Of a DNA stretch of 33,925 nucleotides, positions 23,971-31,369 are shown piece by piece. This DNA comes from Streptomyces ipomoeae 91-03 (GTDB lineage: Bacteria; Actinomycetota; Actinomycetes; Streptomycetales; Streptomycetaceae), in NCBI RefSeq assembly GCF_000317595.1, contig NZ_AEJC01000148.1, positions 1-33,925 on the forward strand, written 5' to 3'. The position numbers and the translations under genes were made by a program. The first letter of the stretch is position 1, and each line of letters begins with the position of its first letter. Under the pieces are notes generated by a model that did not search any database, was not told where the DNA came from, and worked only from the letters and a program-made list of their open reading frames with translations.

Positions 23971-24371
23971 TAGCTATTCCCTGGAGTGATGGTGATGCCG
24001 CCGTGGTTGTCTCCCCCGATGAAGGTCCCGGATCCGTGGTTGTGTTGTGATCCGATGTTGACCGTTTTCGTAGACGGTGCGGCGGAAGCAAGAGCCTCGA
24101 CGTCCTCCCGCGCTTCGGGATATGCGGCAAGGAAAGCTGTGAGGTGGCCAGTCCACCTTGAGGTGATGTCCGTCGGAGCGGTCGTCTGTTGTGCCAGCGC
24201 GGCTGCGTCTTCATCCAGTGTCCGCAGAGCGTTAGACTGCTGCTGTTCGGTTCCGTGCCGGAAAATTGCGGAGAGGCGGGTGCGAAGCGCGTCAACCTGC
24301 CCCTGCAGTAAGTAGGCCGCTACGTTGCCGGCGGCACCGGTGGCGACAGCGATGGCTACTTCATCGAGCAT
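23970..24371 (-). CDS. Helical (Bell/HeLo-like) protein with C-terminal QHNHGSGTF motif
   Basis: A 133-residue protein from the ATG at 24371. Residues 1-98 are predicted all-helical with hydrophobic stretches (EVAIAVATGAAGNVAAYLLQ, LRTRLSAIF, WTGHLTAFLAAYP). This resembles small actinobacterial Bell-type domains, the bacterial analogue of fungal HeLo/HET-S domains. Residues 109-126 are QHNHGSGTFIGGDNHGGI, followed by TITPGNS and the stop. A helical membrane-active domain followed by a C-terminal amyloid-like motif is the HET-S-like architecture. The start is uncertain: the same frame stays open upstream through a plausible stretch (YLNEHGRQISISDVQRQRR) to the Nudix stop, but no ATG/GTG with a good ribosome site is seen there. 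The Bell assignment is a judgement by eye. Confidence 0.72.
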   Translation of the reverse strand: MLDEVAIAVATGAAGNVAAYLLQGQVDALRTRLSAIFRHGTEQQQSNALRTLDEDAAALAQQTTAPTDITSRWTGHLTAFLAAYPEAREDVEALASAAPSTKTVNIGSQHNHGSGTFIGGDNHGGITITPGNS

Positions 24372-24451
24372 GTCAATGGTCTTTCTTCTTTGTCGTTGCA
24401 CATCCGAGATTGAAATCTGGCGGCCATGTTCGTTCAGGTAGGTGACACTCG

Positions 24452-24952
24452 TTACTTCCAGCCGTCCAGTGATACTTGGGGCCCACCTGTCAGGTAGCGG
24501 TTGAGGGCGCTGGCGGTGGTGTCCACGAACTCCGCGGGGATGGCGTCGGCATCGACCCAGCAGACCTGGGAGTGTTTGCGTGGTTCGCGGTTCTCGGGTT
24601 CCCCGGTCCATTCGTGGGCGGCGAAAACGACGGTGAGGAAGCCGTTGGGGGCTTCGACGCCCCAGGCGCCGTGGATGATGTGGGCGACCGCCAGGGCCTC
24701 CGGCTTCACTGTCAGGCCGGTCTCTTCGTATAGCTCGCGTGCTGCGGTCTCGGTGATGGGTTCACCGGGTTCGCTCTTGCCGACGGGGAGGTCCCACATG
24801 CCCTGGGCGAACTTGGCATTCTGACTACGCTGGAGAAGGAGGACTCGGTTGGCGGCCTTGTCGTGGACGATGACGGCGGCAACCAGCAGGGTCATGGATT
24901 CGAGAGCGGGCGGTAGGGCTTTGGCTTGGTCGTCGGTTGTCCGCTGAGCCAC
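24452..24952 (-). CDS. Nudix hydrolase
   Basis: A 166-residue Nudix-fold enzyme that cleaves nucleoside diphosphates linked to another group. The complete Nudix box is present near residues 58-80: GKSEPGEP followed by ITETAARELYEETGL, with the metal-binding REXXEE glutamates intact. The N-terminus MTLLVAAVIVHD is the first strand. The GTG at 24952 has AAGGGA upstream; the much longer open frame (to 25594) runs antisense-like through the XRE gene and is not used. It lies between the XRE-TPR regulator and the motif genes on one strand, so co-expression is plausible. Substrates could include ADP-ribose or NADH, which would connect it to the SIR2 protein, but nothing in the sequence shows this. 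A Nudix protein (Pif) is also known from the Streptomyces element pSAM2. Confidence 0.92.
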   Translation of the reverse strand: MAQRTTDDQAKALPPALESMTLLVAAVIVHDKAANRVLLLQRSQNAKFAQGMWDLPVGKSEPGEPITETAARELYEETGLTVKPEALAVAHIIHGAWGVEAPNGFLTVVFAAHEWTGEPENREPRKHSQVCWVDADAIPAEFVDTTASALNRYLTGGPQVSLDGWK

Positions 24953-24987
24953 GGCATGTGTCCCTTCGTCGGCCGGTTGGTGGCAGC

Positions 24988-26343
24988 TTAGGCCAGCGCT
25001 TCGCGTGCGCGGCGGGCGAGTTCGACAGCTCCAGGCACTCTGCGGCGCTGGTAGACCGCGAGGGTCGATCGGAGTGATGTGATCGCCTTGCGGGTGCGGT
25101 CGGAGGTCATGCCCTCCATGAGGGTCAGGGCCTGGGACCAGGCTGCGACGGCCTCGTCTGCGCGTGCCTGGGCGGCGAGGCTGTCGCCGAGGTCGGCGTA
25201 GGTGAGGGCGTGGACGCGCTTGTACTTGTCCGGGTCCCAGCGGACGAGGGCGTCGCGGTGCTGTTGTTCGGTACCGATGTGATCGGCGAGGTCGGTCAGG
25301 GTGCGGGCGGTGTGGCTGGTTACGGTACCGGCGGCCGGGCCGCTGACGCGGGAGTAGCTTGGCTGTGTGCCGTCGTCGCGTAGCAGGGCGTCTTCGGCGG
25401 CGAGCAGGGCTCGGGCGGCGGCGGGCTTTTCGCCGACGGCGGCGTAGGCGCGGGCATGGGTGATGTGCAGCAGGGCCTCGGTCTGGCCGTCGACGTGGCC
25501 GAGACCGCGGGTGAGGGCTCCTTCGACGAGGTCGACGCAGTGGTGGGGTTGCTTGAGGCTGAGGGCCTGGTGTGCGAGGGAGCGCATCATCCACGCGGCG
25601 TGGCCGTGTGGGTCGGCTTCGCAGGCCAGCTGGTAGCCGACCTGGTAGTAGCGCTGGGCTGCGCCTTCCTGGCCGAGATCGTGATGCTTCCAGCCGGCCA
25701 GGTAGGCAAGCTCGGCCACGGCGCCGAAGGCCGCTTGGCGTAGGGCTTCGCTGTGGAAGCGCCCGCGAAGCATGGGTGCGGCGGTGTCGGCGAGGTAGGC
25801 GGTGACCGTGGTCAGGCCGTGGCCGCCGCCGAGGCGCTCGTCGGCGGCGCTGAAGGCGGCGGTGATTTGGCGTACGACGTCGACGTCCTCCGCGCCGACC
25901 ATGGCGCTGCCGGTGCGAGCGCGGAGCATGCGGGCGGTGGCCTCGTGGTCGTAGGCGAGGGGCATGGCGACGCCGGCTGCGGTGAAGGCGGCCACGGCGA
26001 GGAAGCGGCGGCGTTCGACGTCGGCGCGGCCGAGGTCGGTGGCGGCCAGGACGGGATCGGCCTCGTCGGGTACTGACTCGGGAACACGCAGGCCGATCTC
26101 AGCCTGGGTGATCGCGCGGCCTGCCCGGCGAGACAACGCTTCGGCGAGGTACTGGCCGGTCCGGCCGGTGGGCTGGCGGGTGCCGTTTACCCAGTGCGAG
26201 ACGGCCGACTTGTTGGTCTGCAGGGTCTCGCCGTTCTCGGCGGCGATGCGCCGGATGTCCCTCGCCAGGGTGTCGAACGTGCAGCCGATTGTCTCGATGG
26301 TGTCGCGCAGCCGGGAGTTGGGTTCTCTCTGCGCTGCCACCAT
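24988..26343 (-). CDS. XRE-family regulator with TPR-like C-terminus
   Basis: A 451-residue protein. Residues about 10-75 are a Cro/XRE helix-turn-helix variant (LRDTIETIGCTFDTLARDI, then NKSAVSHWVNGTRQP as recognition helix). A short hydrophobic segment lies near 115-130 (RRFLAVAAFTAAGVAMPLA). Residues about 140-450 are TPR-like helical repeats (AAQRYYQVGYQLACEADPHG; ALTYADLGDSLAAQARADEA). Such XRE-TPR proteins are common in Streptomyces and often sense peptides or small ligands. GGGAGG lies just before the ATG, slightly too close; a GTG one codon later is possible. It is divergent from the 26566 gene and precedes the Nudix gene on the same strand, so it probably governs one or both transcription units. 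Confidence 0.88.
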   Translation of the reverse strand: MVAAQREPNSRLRDTIETIGCTFDTLARDIRRIAAENGETLQTNKSAVSHWVNGTRQPTGRTGQYLAEALSRRAGRAITQAEIGLRVPESVPDEADPVLAATDLGRADVERRRFLAVAAFTAAGVAMPLAYDHEATARMLRARTGSAMVGAEDVDVVRQITAAFSAADERLGGGHGLTTVTAYLADTAAPMLRGRFHSEALRQAAFGAVAELAYLAGWKHHDLGQEGAAQRYYQVGYQLACEADPHGHAAWMMRSLAHQALSLKQPHHCVDLVEGALTRGLGHVDGQTEALLHITHARAYAAVGEKPAAARALLAAEDALLRDDGTQPSYSRVSGPAAGTVTSHTARTLTDLADHIGTEQQHRDALVRWDPDKYKRVHALTYADLGDSLAAQARADEAVAAWSQALTLMEGMTSDRTRKAITSLRSTLAVYQRRRVPGAVELARRAREALA

Positions 26344-26443
26344 CGCCTCCCGTCCGGGGCTGTAAACCGCGTATACCGCTTCAACTGCCTCTCACCGTAC
26401 CGACTGTGCGTGACGGCGTGTTCACTAATCATCAGCCGCCCGG

Positions 26444-26460
26444 CACGGTCCGATACCGTG
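26444..26460. promoter_or_regulatory. Palindrome CACGGT-CCGAT-ACCGTG
   Basis: Perfect six-base arms around five bases, in the 222-bp divergent gap between the XRE-TPR gene and the 26566 gene. A GTATAC-centred patch lies near 26370. It is a good candidate binding site for the XRE regulator, positioned about 105 bases before each start. Confidence 0.5.
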
Positions 26461-26565
26461 ACCAGGCTCCCCCCTTCGGCCGGACGGCGCCCCGAAGTTC
26501 CGTACACCCGCTCCGGGTTCGGGCATCCCTGTGCCCGAATCCGGCCGATCAGAGACGGAGAAACG

Positions 26566-27315
26566 GTGACCACCATCGACACCACGGCCATCACGGTCGA
26601 GCTGCCCGAGGCGTTCGACGAGCGCTGGAGCCGCCTGCCCGGCATCCAGGTCGACGGCCGGCGCATCACCATCGACCCGGCCGAGTACTTCTTCCGCTTC
26701 GAGTCCCACACCTGGCTCGTCGCCGACTGGGAACTGGTCAAGTCCCGGCTCTTGGACGTGGACGAGACCACCGAGAGCGCGGTCGAGCAGCTCGCGTTGG
26801 ACTTCATCAAGGCTCACGGCGAGTCCACCTCGGACGCCGCCCGCGTGCTGGCCACCGCCTACGAGGTATACGCGTACCTCTTCCGCGACGAGCACCTCGC
26901 CGGCCTCGGCCTGCCGAAGATCACCGCTGAGCACCTGCGGATGCTGCGCGAGGCGGCCACGCTGATGGCGTTGAACAAGGTCGAGCTGGACGGGCACATC
27001 TCCAACGTCGGCCCGTGCTGGTTCTTCCCCGCCGCCACCTCGGTCGTCTTCGACCTGGACGACGAGACGGGCGGGATGCTGGACGAGGTCTACCACGGCG
27101 GCTGGTTCAACGAGCACCGCCGCATCGAGTCCATCAAGGCCCACGCCGCCCTCGGCGGCCGACTCGTGCACGGCTGCCAGTCAGTGCCGGACCAGTCCGG
27201 CGGCGTCATCGCGCCCTACGGTGCGTCGATGGCGAACTTCCGCGACGACCTGGCCGCCTTCAAGGCGGGCTGGATCGAGCAGGTCTACGCCCACCGCGTG
27301 ACCCCGGCCGCATAA
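26566..27315 (+). CDS. Hypothetical protein heading a four-gene operon
   Basis: A 249-residue soluble protein that I do not recognise. It is acidic, without signal peptide or membrane helices, and has a well-formed globular composition (ESHTWLVADWELVKSRLLDV, GHISNVGPCWFFPAATSVVF, VYHGGWFNEHRRIESIKAHA). The last portion has Gly/His/Cys-containing loops (GGRLVHGCQSVPDQSGG) that could form a pocket. The GTG start has GGAG five bases upstream. It leads a run of kinase-like, methyltransferase and HAD-like genes on the same strand and is divergent from the XRE-TPR regulator. The set looks like a small-molecule modification unit, but the substrate is unknown. Confidence 0.72.
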   Translation: MTTIDTTAITVELPEAFDERWSRLPGIQVDGRRITIDPAEYFFRFESHTWLVADWELVKSRLLDVDETTESAVEQLALDFIKAHGESTSDAARVLATAYEVYAYLFRDEHLAGLGLPKITAEHLRMLREAATLMALNKVELDGHISNVGPCWFFPAATSVVFDLDDETGGMLDEVYHGGWFNEHRRIESIKAHAALGGRLVHGCQSVPDQSGGVIAPYGASMANFRDDLAAFKAGWIEQVYAHRVTPAA

Positions 27316-27333
27316 CACCCAGCACCAAGGCTC

Positions 27334-27365
27334 CCGGGGCGGGTTGGCTCGCTCGCCCGCCCCGG
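27334..27365 (+). terminator. Strong hairpin between operon genes
   Basis: CCGGGGCGGG and CCCGCCCCGG pair perfectly over ten bases around a 12-base loop. It sits between the 249-residue protein and the kinase-like gene, 28 bases before the latter's start. It may partly terminate or stabilise the transcript and lower downstream expression. Confidence 0.6.
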
Positions 27366-27393
27366 ACGCCGCCAAAACCGCAACGGAGTCCTC

Positions 27394-28305
27394 GTGAACG
27401 ACAACCTCACTGCCGACCTCCTCGCCAACCTGTGCACCCTCGTCGGCCAGCCCACTCCCAAGCGTGAGGAGGTACGGGTGTGGTCGATGTCCGGCGTCGA
27501 ACGCGTGACCTTCCCGGACGGCAGCACGCGGATCTTCAAGTACGCCAAGAGTCCCTTCGACAGCGAGGACCAAGCCCTGCGGCTGGCCGACAGCCTCGGC
27601 ATTCCCGCGCCGAAGGTCTACAGCTCGGCCCGCATCGAAGGCTGGCTCGGCATGCTGCTGGAGGATCTCGGCACCCCCATCCGGGAAGCGGACGACCTCG
27701 ACGGCGCCGCCGCAGCCGTGGTCCTCCACGGCACCCGCACCGCCGTCGCCCTGCCCGTACTTCACGAGGAGGGGCTGCGGGCCCTGCCCAACCGCGCCCT
27801 GGACCACCTCGACCAGCTACGCAAGGCCGACCGGTGGCAGGACACCGGTGACATCGAGCAGGCCCTCGACCAGATCGCCCAGGCCGCCGACAGCCGCACA
27901 CAGGGCGCCACCCTGGCCCCGTTCGGCTGGGTGCACTCCGAGTTCCACCCCACCAGCCTCCACATCGGCCGGCGCGGCTGGCGCCTGCTGGACTTCGCCC
28001 GCGCATTCACCGGCCCCGGCCTGCTCGACCTCGCCAGCTGGCACGGCACCATCGAGGACCCTGATCCGGTCCGACTTCGCGTCTTCCTGGAGTCGTACGT
28101 CACCGAAGGCGGCACCCCCGACGCCCTCGCCGAGCGCGGCGGCCTGACCGCCGAGAAGTGGGCGCTGGGCTGGCACCGCGTCTGGGTCGTCGAGTGGTTC
28201 ATGGAGCAGTCCATTCGCTGGATCAACGACCCCAATACCGACCCCACCTACATCAAGGTCGTCCGTCGGCACCTCACCGACGCCCTCCAGCTCCTGGAGG
28301 TGTAG
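27394..28305 (+). CDS. Aminoglycoside-phosphotransferase-like kinase with altered catalytic loop
   Basis: A 303-residue protein with the APH/choline-kinase fold. An N-lobe Lys in RIFKYAKSP (Lys49) fits the ATP-binding position. The catalytic loop reads HSEFHPTS (181-188), where family members have HGDxxxxN: the base Asp is Glu183 and the metal Asn is Ser188. The next metal-binding Asp is present in LLDFA (Asp200), followed by GPGLLDLASWHG. The changes may lower or re-purpose activity, so it could be a specialised kinase or a pseudokinase. The GTG has GGAG upstream. The methyltransferase starts immediately after its stop, so the two are coupled. The substrate is unknown. Confidence 0.82.
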   Translation: MNDNLTADLLANLCTLVGQPTPKREEVRVWSMSGVERVTFPDGSTRIFKYAKSPFDSEDQALRLADSLGIPAPKVYSSARIEGWLGMLLEDLGTPIREADDLDGAAAAVVLHGTRTAVALPVLHEEGLRALPNRALDHLDQLRKADRWQDTGDIEQALDQIAQAADSRTQGATLAPFGWVHSEFHPTSLHIGRRGWRLLDFARAFTGPGLLDLASWHGTIEDPDPVRLRVFLESYVTEGGTPDALAERGGLTAEKWALGWHRVWVVEWFMEQSIRWINDPNTDPTYIKVVRRHLTDALQLLEV

Positions 28306-28998
28306 GTGCTCGCCCAAGCCTCCCCCTGGTACGCCCACGCCCTCCAGCGCACCGCCGCCGGTCCGGCCGAGCCGCTCGCCCCTCCCGCCCGGATGGAGTG
28401 GACGACACGGCCAGGCATCGGCCCCGGAGCTGAGATCCTCGGCCCTGACCTGCCCCGCAAGCGGGTCGTAGAACTCGGTTGCGGACCCGGACACAATGCC
28501 GCCTGCCTCGCCACCCGGCACGCTGCCAACGTCACCGGCGTCGACCTCGTCGGCCTGCAGGTCCGACGTGCTCGCTCGCACTACGGACGGCTCAACAACC
28601 TCACCTTCGTCGCCGGCCACGCCCTCCAGTTCCTGCACGCGTCTGACGAGCAGTTCGACGCGATCTACTCGATCTTCGGTGCCGTCGGTCTGATCGCGCC
28701 CGAACTCCTTCTGCCGGCCATCACCCACCGCCTCAGGCCCGGCTGCACCCTCGCCTTTTCCGTCCCTCACCCACAGCGTGGCGGCAGGACCCCCTCCGCC
28801 GACGACCGGCCCCGCCGCGACTACGTCACGCTGCCCGATCGCACCCGGCTGCCCGTCGCTCGCTGGGACTTCGATGCCGACCGCTGGGAGAAGCACCTCG
28901 ACCGCGTGGGCCTGTGGCTCACCTCGGCCCAGGAGTTCAACGACCCCCGACGGGGCCGCTGGCCCACCACCTTGCTGATCACCGCGCGCAAGCTCTGA
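28306..28998 (+). CDS. SAM-dependent class I methyltransferase
   Basis: A 230-residue methyltransferase. Motif I is VVELGCGPGHN (residues 54-64), motif II is VTGVDLVGLQV, and the post-motif strand FDAIYSIFGAVG leads to RPGCTLAFSVPHP. The N-terminal ~45 residues are probably a substrate-binding cap. The GTG start follows the kinase-like stop codon with no gap, indicating translational coupling. A long gene-specific loop (about 165-195) includes many Arg and Asp residues. It lies between kinase-like and HAD-like genes, which suggests a modification pathway on one small molecule. The acceptor atom is unknown. Confidence 0.9.
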   Translation: MLAQASPWYAHALQRTAAGPAEPLAPPARMEWTTRPGIGPGAEILGPDLPRKRVVELGCGPGHNAACLATRHAANVTGVDLVGLQVRRARSHYGRLNNLTFVAGHALQFLHASDEQFDAIYSIFGAVGLIAPELLLPAITHRLRPGCTLAFSVPHPQRGGRTPSADDRPRRDYVTLPDRTRLPVARWDFDADRWEKHLDRVGLWLTSAQEFNDPRRGRWPTTLLITARKL

Positions 28999-29024
28999 CC
29001 CCTCGGACCCTCGTGGAGGAACCG

Positions 29025-29603
29025 ATGCGCCCGCCCTACCTGCTCGTCGACATCGACGGCGTCCTCATACCCTTCCCCGACGCGGACGGCTCGACCCCCG
29101 CCACCCATGCTTGCCACGATGTCGTGCCGACCGGCCGTAGCGCTGGCGAGCCGGTCACCGTCTGGCTCAACCAGGCCCACGGCCCCATGCTCATGGAGGT
29201 GATCCGTACCGGCCTGGTCACGCCGGTCTGGTGCACCAGCTGGCGACAGGACGCCACCACCCTGATCGGACCCCTCCTCGGCCTTCCGCCCCTGCCGCAC
29301 GTCGACCTGCCGCGCCCCGAGATCACCACCAGTCACCCCAACGGTTACCTCTGGAAGCGCGACCACGTCGACGCTTGGCTGGGTGACGCGCCCGCAGTGT
29401 GGATCGACGACGACTTCACCAGTCTCGACCACGCCTGGGCAGCAGAGCGCACTGCACGGGGCGTGGCGACTCTCCTTCTCCAGCCTGAGCCCCACATCGG
29501 GCTGCAGGCCGAGCACCTGGCTGAGGTCTTGGCGTGGGCTGGACATCTGTCCGTCGTGCCAGCCTATGAGTCCGGCGCTTCACCTGGAGCCACAGCAGCC
29601 TGA
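29025..29603 (+). CDS. HAD-like phosphatase-type protein
   Basis: A 192-residue protein with HAD signatures: LLVDIDGVL supplies the DxD pair (Asp9, Asp11), VWCTSW fits motif II, and VWIDDDF near residue 125 fits the acidic motif IV. Most of the sequence between is a compact Rossmann fold without a large cap, as in cap-less HADs. The ATG has GGAGG six bases upstream. It ends the four-gene run after the methyltransferase, 26 bases downstream of it. It may remove or process the phosphate that the kinase-like protein adds, but this is speculation. Confidence 0.85.
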   Translation: MRPPYLLVDIDGVLIPFPDADGSTPATHACHDVVPTGRSAGEPVTVWLNQAHGPMLMEVIRTGLVTPVWCTSWRQDATTLIGPLLGLPPLPHVDLPRPEITTSHPNGYLWKRDHVDAWLGDAPAVWIDDDFTSLDHAWAAERTARGVATLLLQPEPHIGLQAEHLAEVLAWAGHLSVVPAYESGASPGATAA

Positions 29604-29674
29604 CGTGAGCAAGAACAGGCTGATTGATGCCCTCGCCGCGAGGAGCAGCGAGGGTAGCGGCTCGACGGCTTGAT

Positions 29675-31369
29675 CTATCGACGTCGTCGGCGTTCCTCGG
29701 GCCTGGCGTTCACCGCCGTGGCCGAGGGCTGTGGCGCCAAGGGCGCAGAGGACGAGCCGAGGGTGTTGCTTCGCGTGCGTGCTGCCTGTGCTCGCCTGTT
29801 CGGCGCGGCGGTGATGCGCCAGTTGAGGACCTCGGCGGGGCGATCCGCGGTGTCGAGTTCTCGGCGGGCAGCGACTTCGGCCAGGAGTTGGCGGGGATTG
29901 TGGCCGGCGGTCTCGGCGCGGGCGAGAGTGGTGGTCAGGGCGGGCCACGCGGGGTCGGCGAGGATGCGGTCGGCGTGGTCGGGAAGGGCCGCGCGAAGGT
30001 CCTGCTCAAAGCGGCGGGCAATCGTGGCGCGCGGGGCCCGGTGGGCCAGGTCCGACAGGACTGGCGCGGCGGCCTCCTGGTAGCCCACCTGCAGATGGCG
30101 GAAGGCTTGCTCAGCTGCTGCCGCCTGCTGCTCGTGGCCCCGTTGCTCGTGCCACTTGGCGGCGGCGCGCGCCAAGTGCAGAGCGGCGAAGACCAGGGCG
30201 ATGGCGAGCCCGCCCGGATCACCTGTGACGTAGGCGAGTTCCTTGGCGGCTTCCCGCATCGCGGTGGCGGCCTGATGGTCGGCCCGGATCGCCGAGCGGC
30301 GAGCGCGGTTGAACGTCCTTGCCGCCGCCTGCAGTTCGGCACGGTGCGGGCCGTGGCTGCCGAGGGCCAGGTTGTGGAGGGCGTCGCCGAACGCATCCAG
30401 GTGGCCTTGGGCCACGACGTCGTCGCCCGAGTCGAGGACAGCGTGAGTGTGGCGGATGGCGGATTCGGCGCGGCGCCACGTTTCGCCCACGTCCGCCACC
30501 TGCTGCGGGCGGTCGGCCACGTCCTGAGTGGGGAGGCGTTCACACAGGCGCTTGTAGGACAGATCAGGCGCAAGTTTCGAGCCGCCGTACCAGATCGGCT
30601 CGCCGTTGGCAGTGTCGCCGGGCGCGGCCAGGCTGTAGCCGGTCACCTCGCCGGTCTCCGGGCCGATGCGCGGCCTTACCTGGATGCCGAGGGAGCGCAG
30701 CACGGTGAAGTACTCGTCGATGCTGCGTACGGCGGCGGCGACCGCGTACGCCTGCTCGCGCAGCCACTCCCTCGCGGCCTGCCCCTGGCCTTGGCGCTCG
30801 GCCTTGGCCCGCTCGGCGCCGGTGGGGGTGCGCGGCGCGGTGAGGTCACCGGACTTCAGGCGGCGCAGCCCGAACTTGACCTCGATCTTGCGGCACTCCT
30901 GCTGTGCCCGCCACCCGTCCCGGTTTGTACGTGGGCGGCGGCCGTCGGCGCGGACAGTTGTCGCGAGGATGTGGATGTGATCGTCCGCATGACGCACCGC
31001 GATCCACCGGCACGCCTTCTCGTCGCCCTCGGGTGCGATGCCGGTGGCAGCCACGACACGGTGGGCCACCTCGGCCCACTCGGTGTCGGTGAGGTAGCGG
31101 TCGCCGGGCGCGGTGCGCACGGGGCAGTGCCACACATGCTGCGGGGGCTTTTTGCCGCCCAGCTCACGGGTGCGCAGGTCGACGTGATGGTCCAGGCGCC
31201 TGGCGAGCAGGGTGTAGGTGGCCTCGGGGTCGCGGCCGGGGTCCGGGGCGCCGGCCATGTCCCAGGCGGCCACGATGTGCGGGTCGGTGTGCTCGTCGCG
31301 TCGGCCTTTGCCGAAGAGGTAGTTGATCAGGCCGAGCGTGCTGTTGCCGGTGGAGACATCAGGCACCAT
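29675..31369 (-). CDS. Relaxase/mobilization nuclease
   Basis: A 564-residue relaxase, the enzyme that nicks oriT and carries the strand during mobilization. The N-terminal domain (~1-260) has GLINYLFGKG near residue 12, where Tyr17 is the candidate nicking residue, and the three-histidine metal motif RHADDHIHILA (His127, His131, His133). The C-terminal half is helical, Ala/Arg-rich and probably for DNA or partner contacts, ending in a very basic tail. Its ATG overlaps the MobC stop by 11 bases on the same strand, so the two are coupled. The gene converges on the HAD-like gene. The relaxase family is secure; the exact MOB class (MOBP or MOBV-like) is not determined. Confidence 0.9.
   Translation of the reverse strand: MVPDVSTGNSTLGLINYLFGKGRRDEHTDPHIVAAWDMAGAPDPGRDPEATYTLLARRLDHHVDLRTRELGGKKPPQHVWHCPVRTAPGDRYLTDTEWAEVAHRVVAATGIAPEGDEKACRWIAVRHADDHIHILATTVRADGRRPRTNRDGWRAQQECRKIEVKFGLRRLKSGDLTAPRTPTGAERAKAERQGQGQAAREWLREQAYAVAAAVRSIDEYFTVLRSLGIQVRPRIGPETGEVTGYSLAAPGDTANGEPIWYGGSKLAPDLSYKRLCERLPTQDVADRPQQVADVGETWRRAESAIRHTHAVLDSGDDVVAQGHLDAFGDALHNLALGSHGPHRAELQAAARTFNRARRSAIRADHQAATAMREAAKELAYVTGDPGGLAIALVFAALHLARAAAKWHEQRGHEQQAAAAEQAFRHLQVGYQEAAAPVLSDLAHRAPRATIARRFEQDLRAALPDHADRILADPAWPALTTTLARAETAGHNPRQLLAEVAARRELDTADRPAEVLNWRITAAPNRRAQAARTRSNTLGSSSAPLAPQPSATAVNARPEERRRRR

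Noticed and set aside
24953..25594. Extending the Nudix protein to 380 residues
   Set aside because: The extra N-terminus is Arg/Pro-rich, overlaps the XRE-TPR coding region in another frame, and lacks homology; a GTG with a ribosome site gives the normal length.
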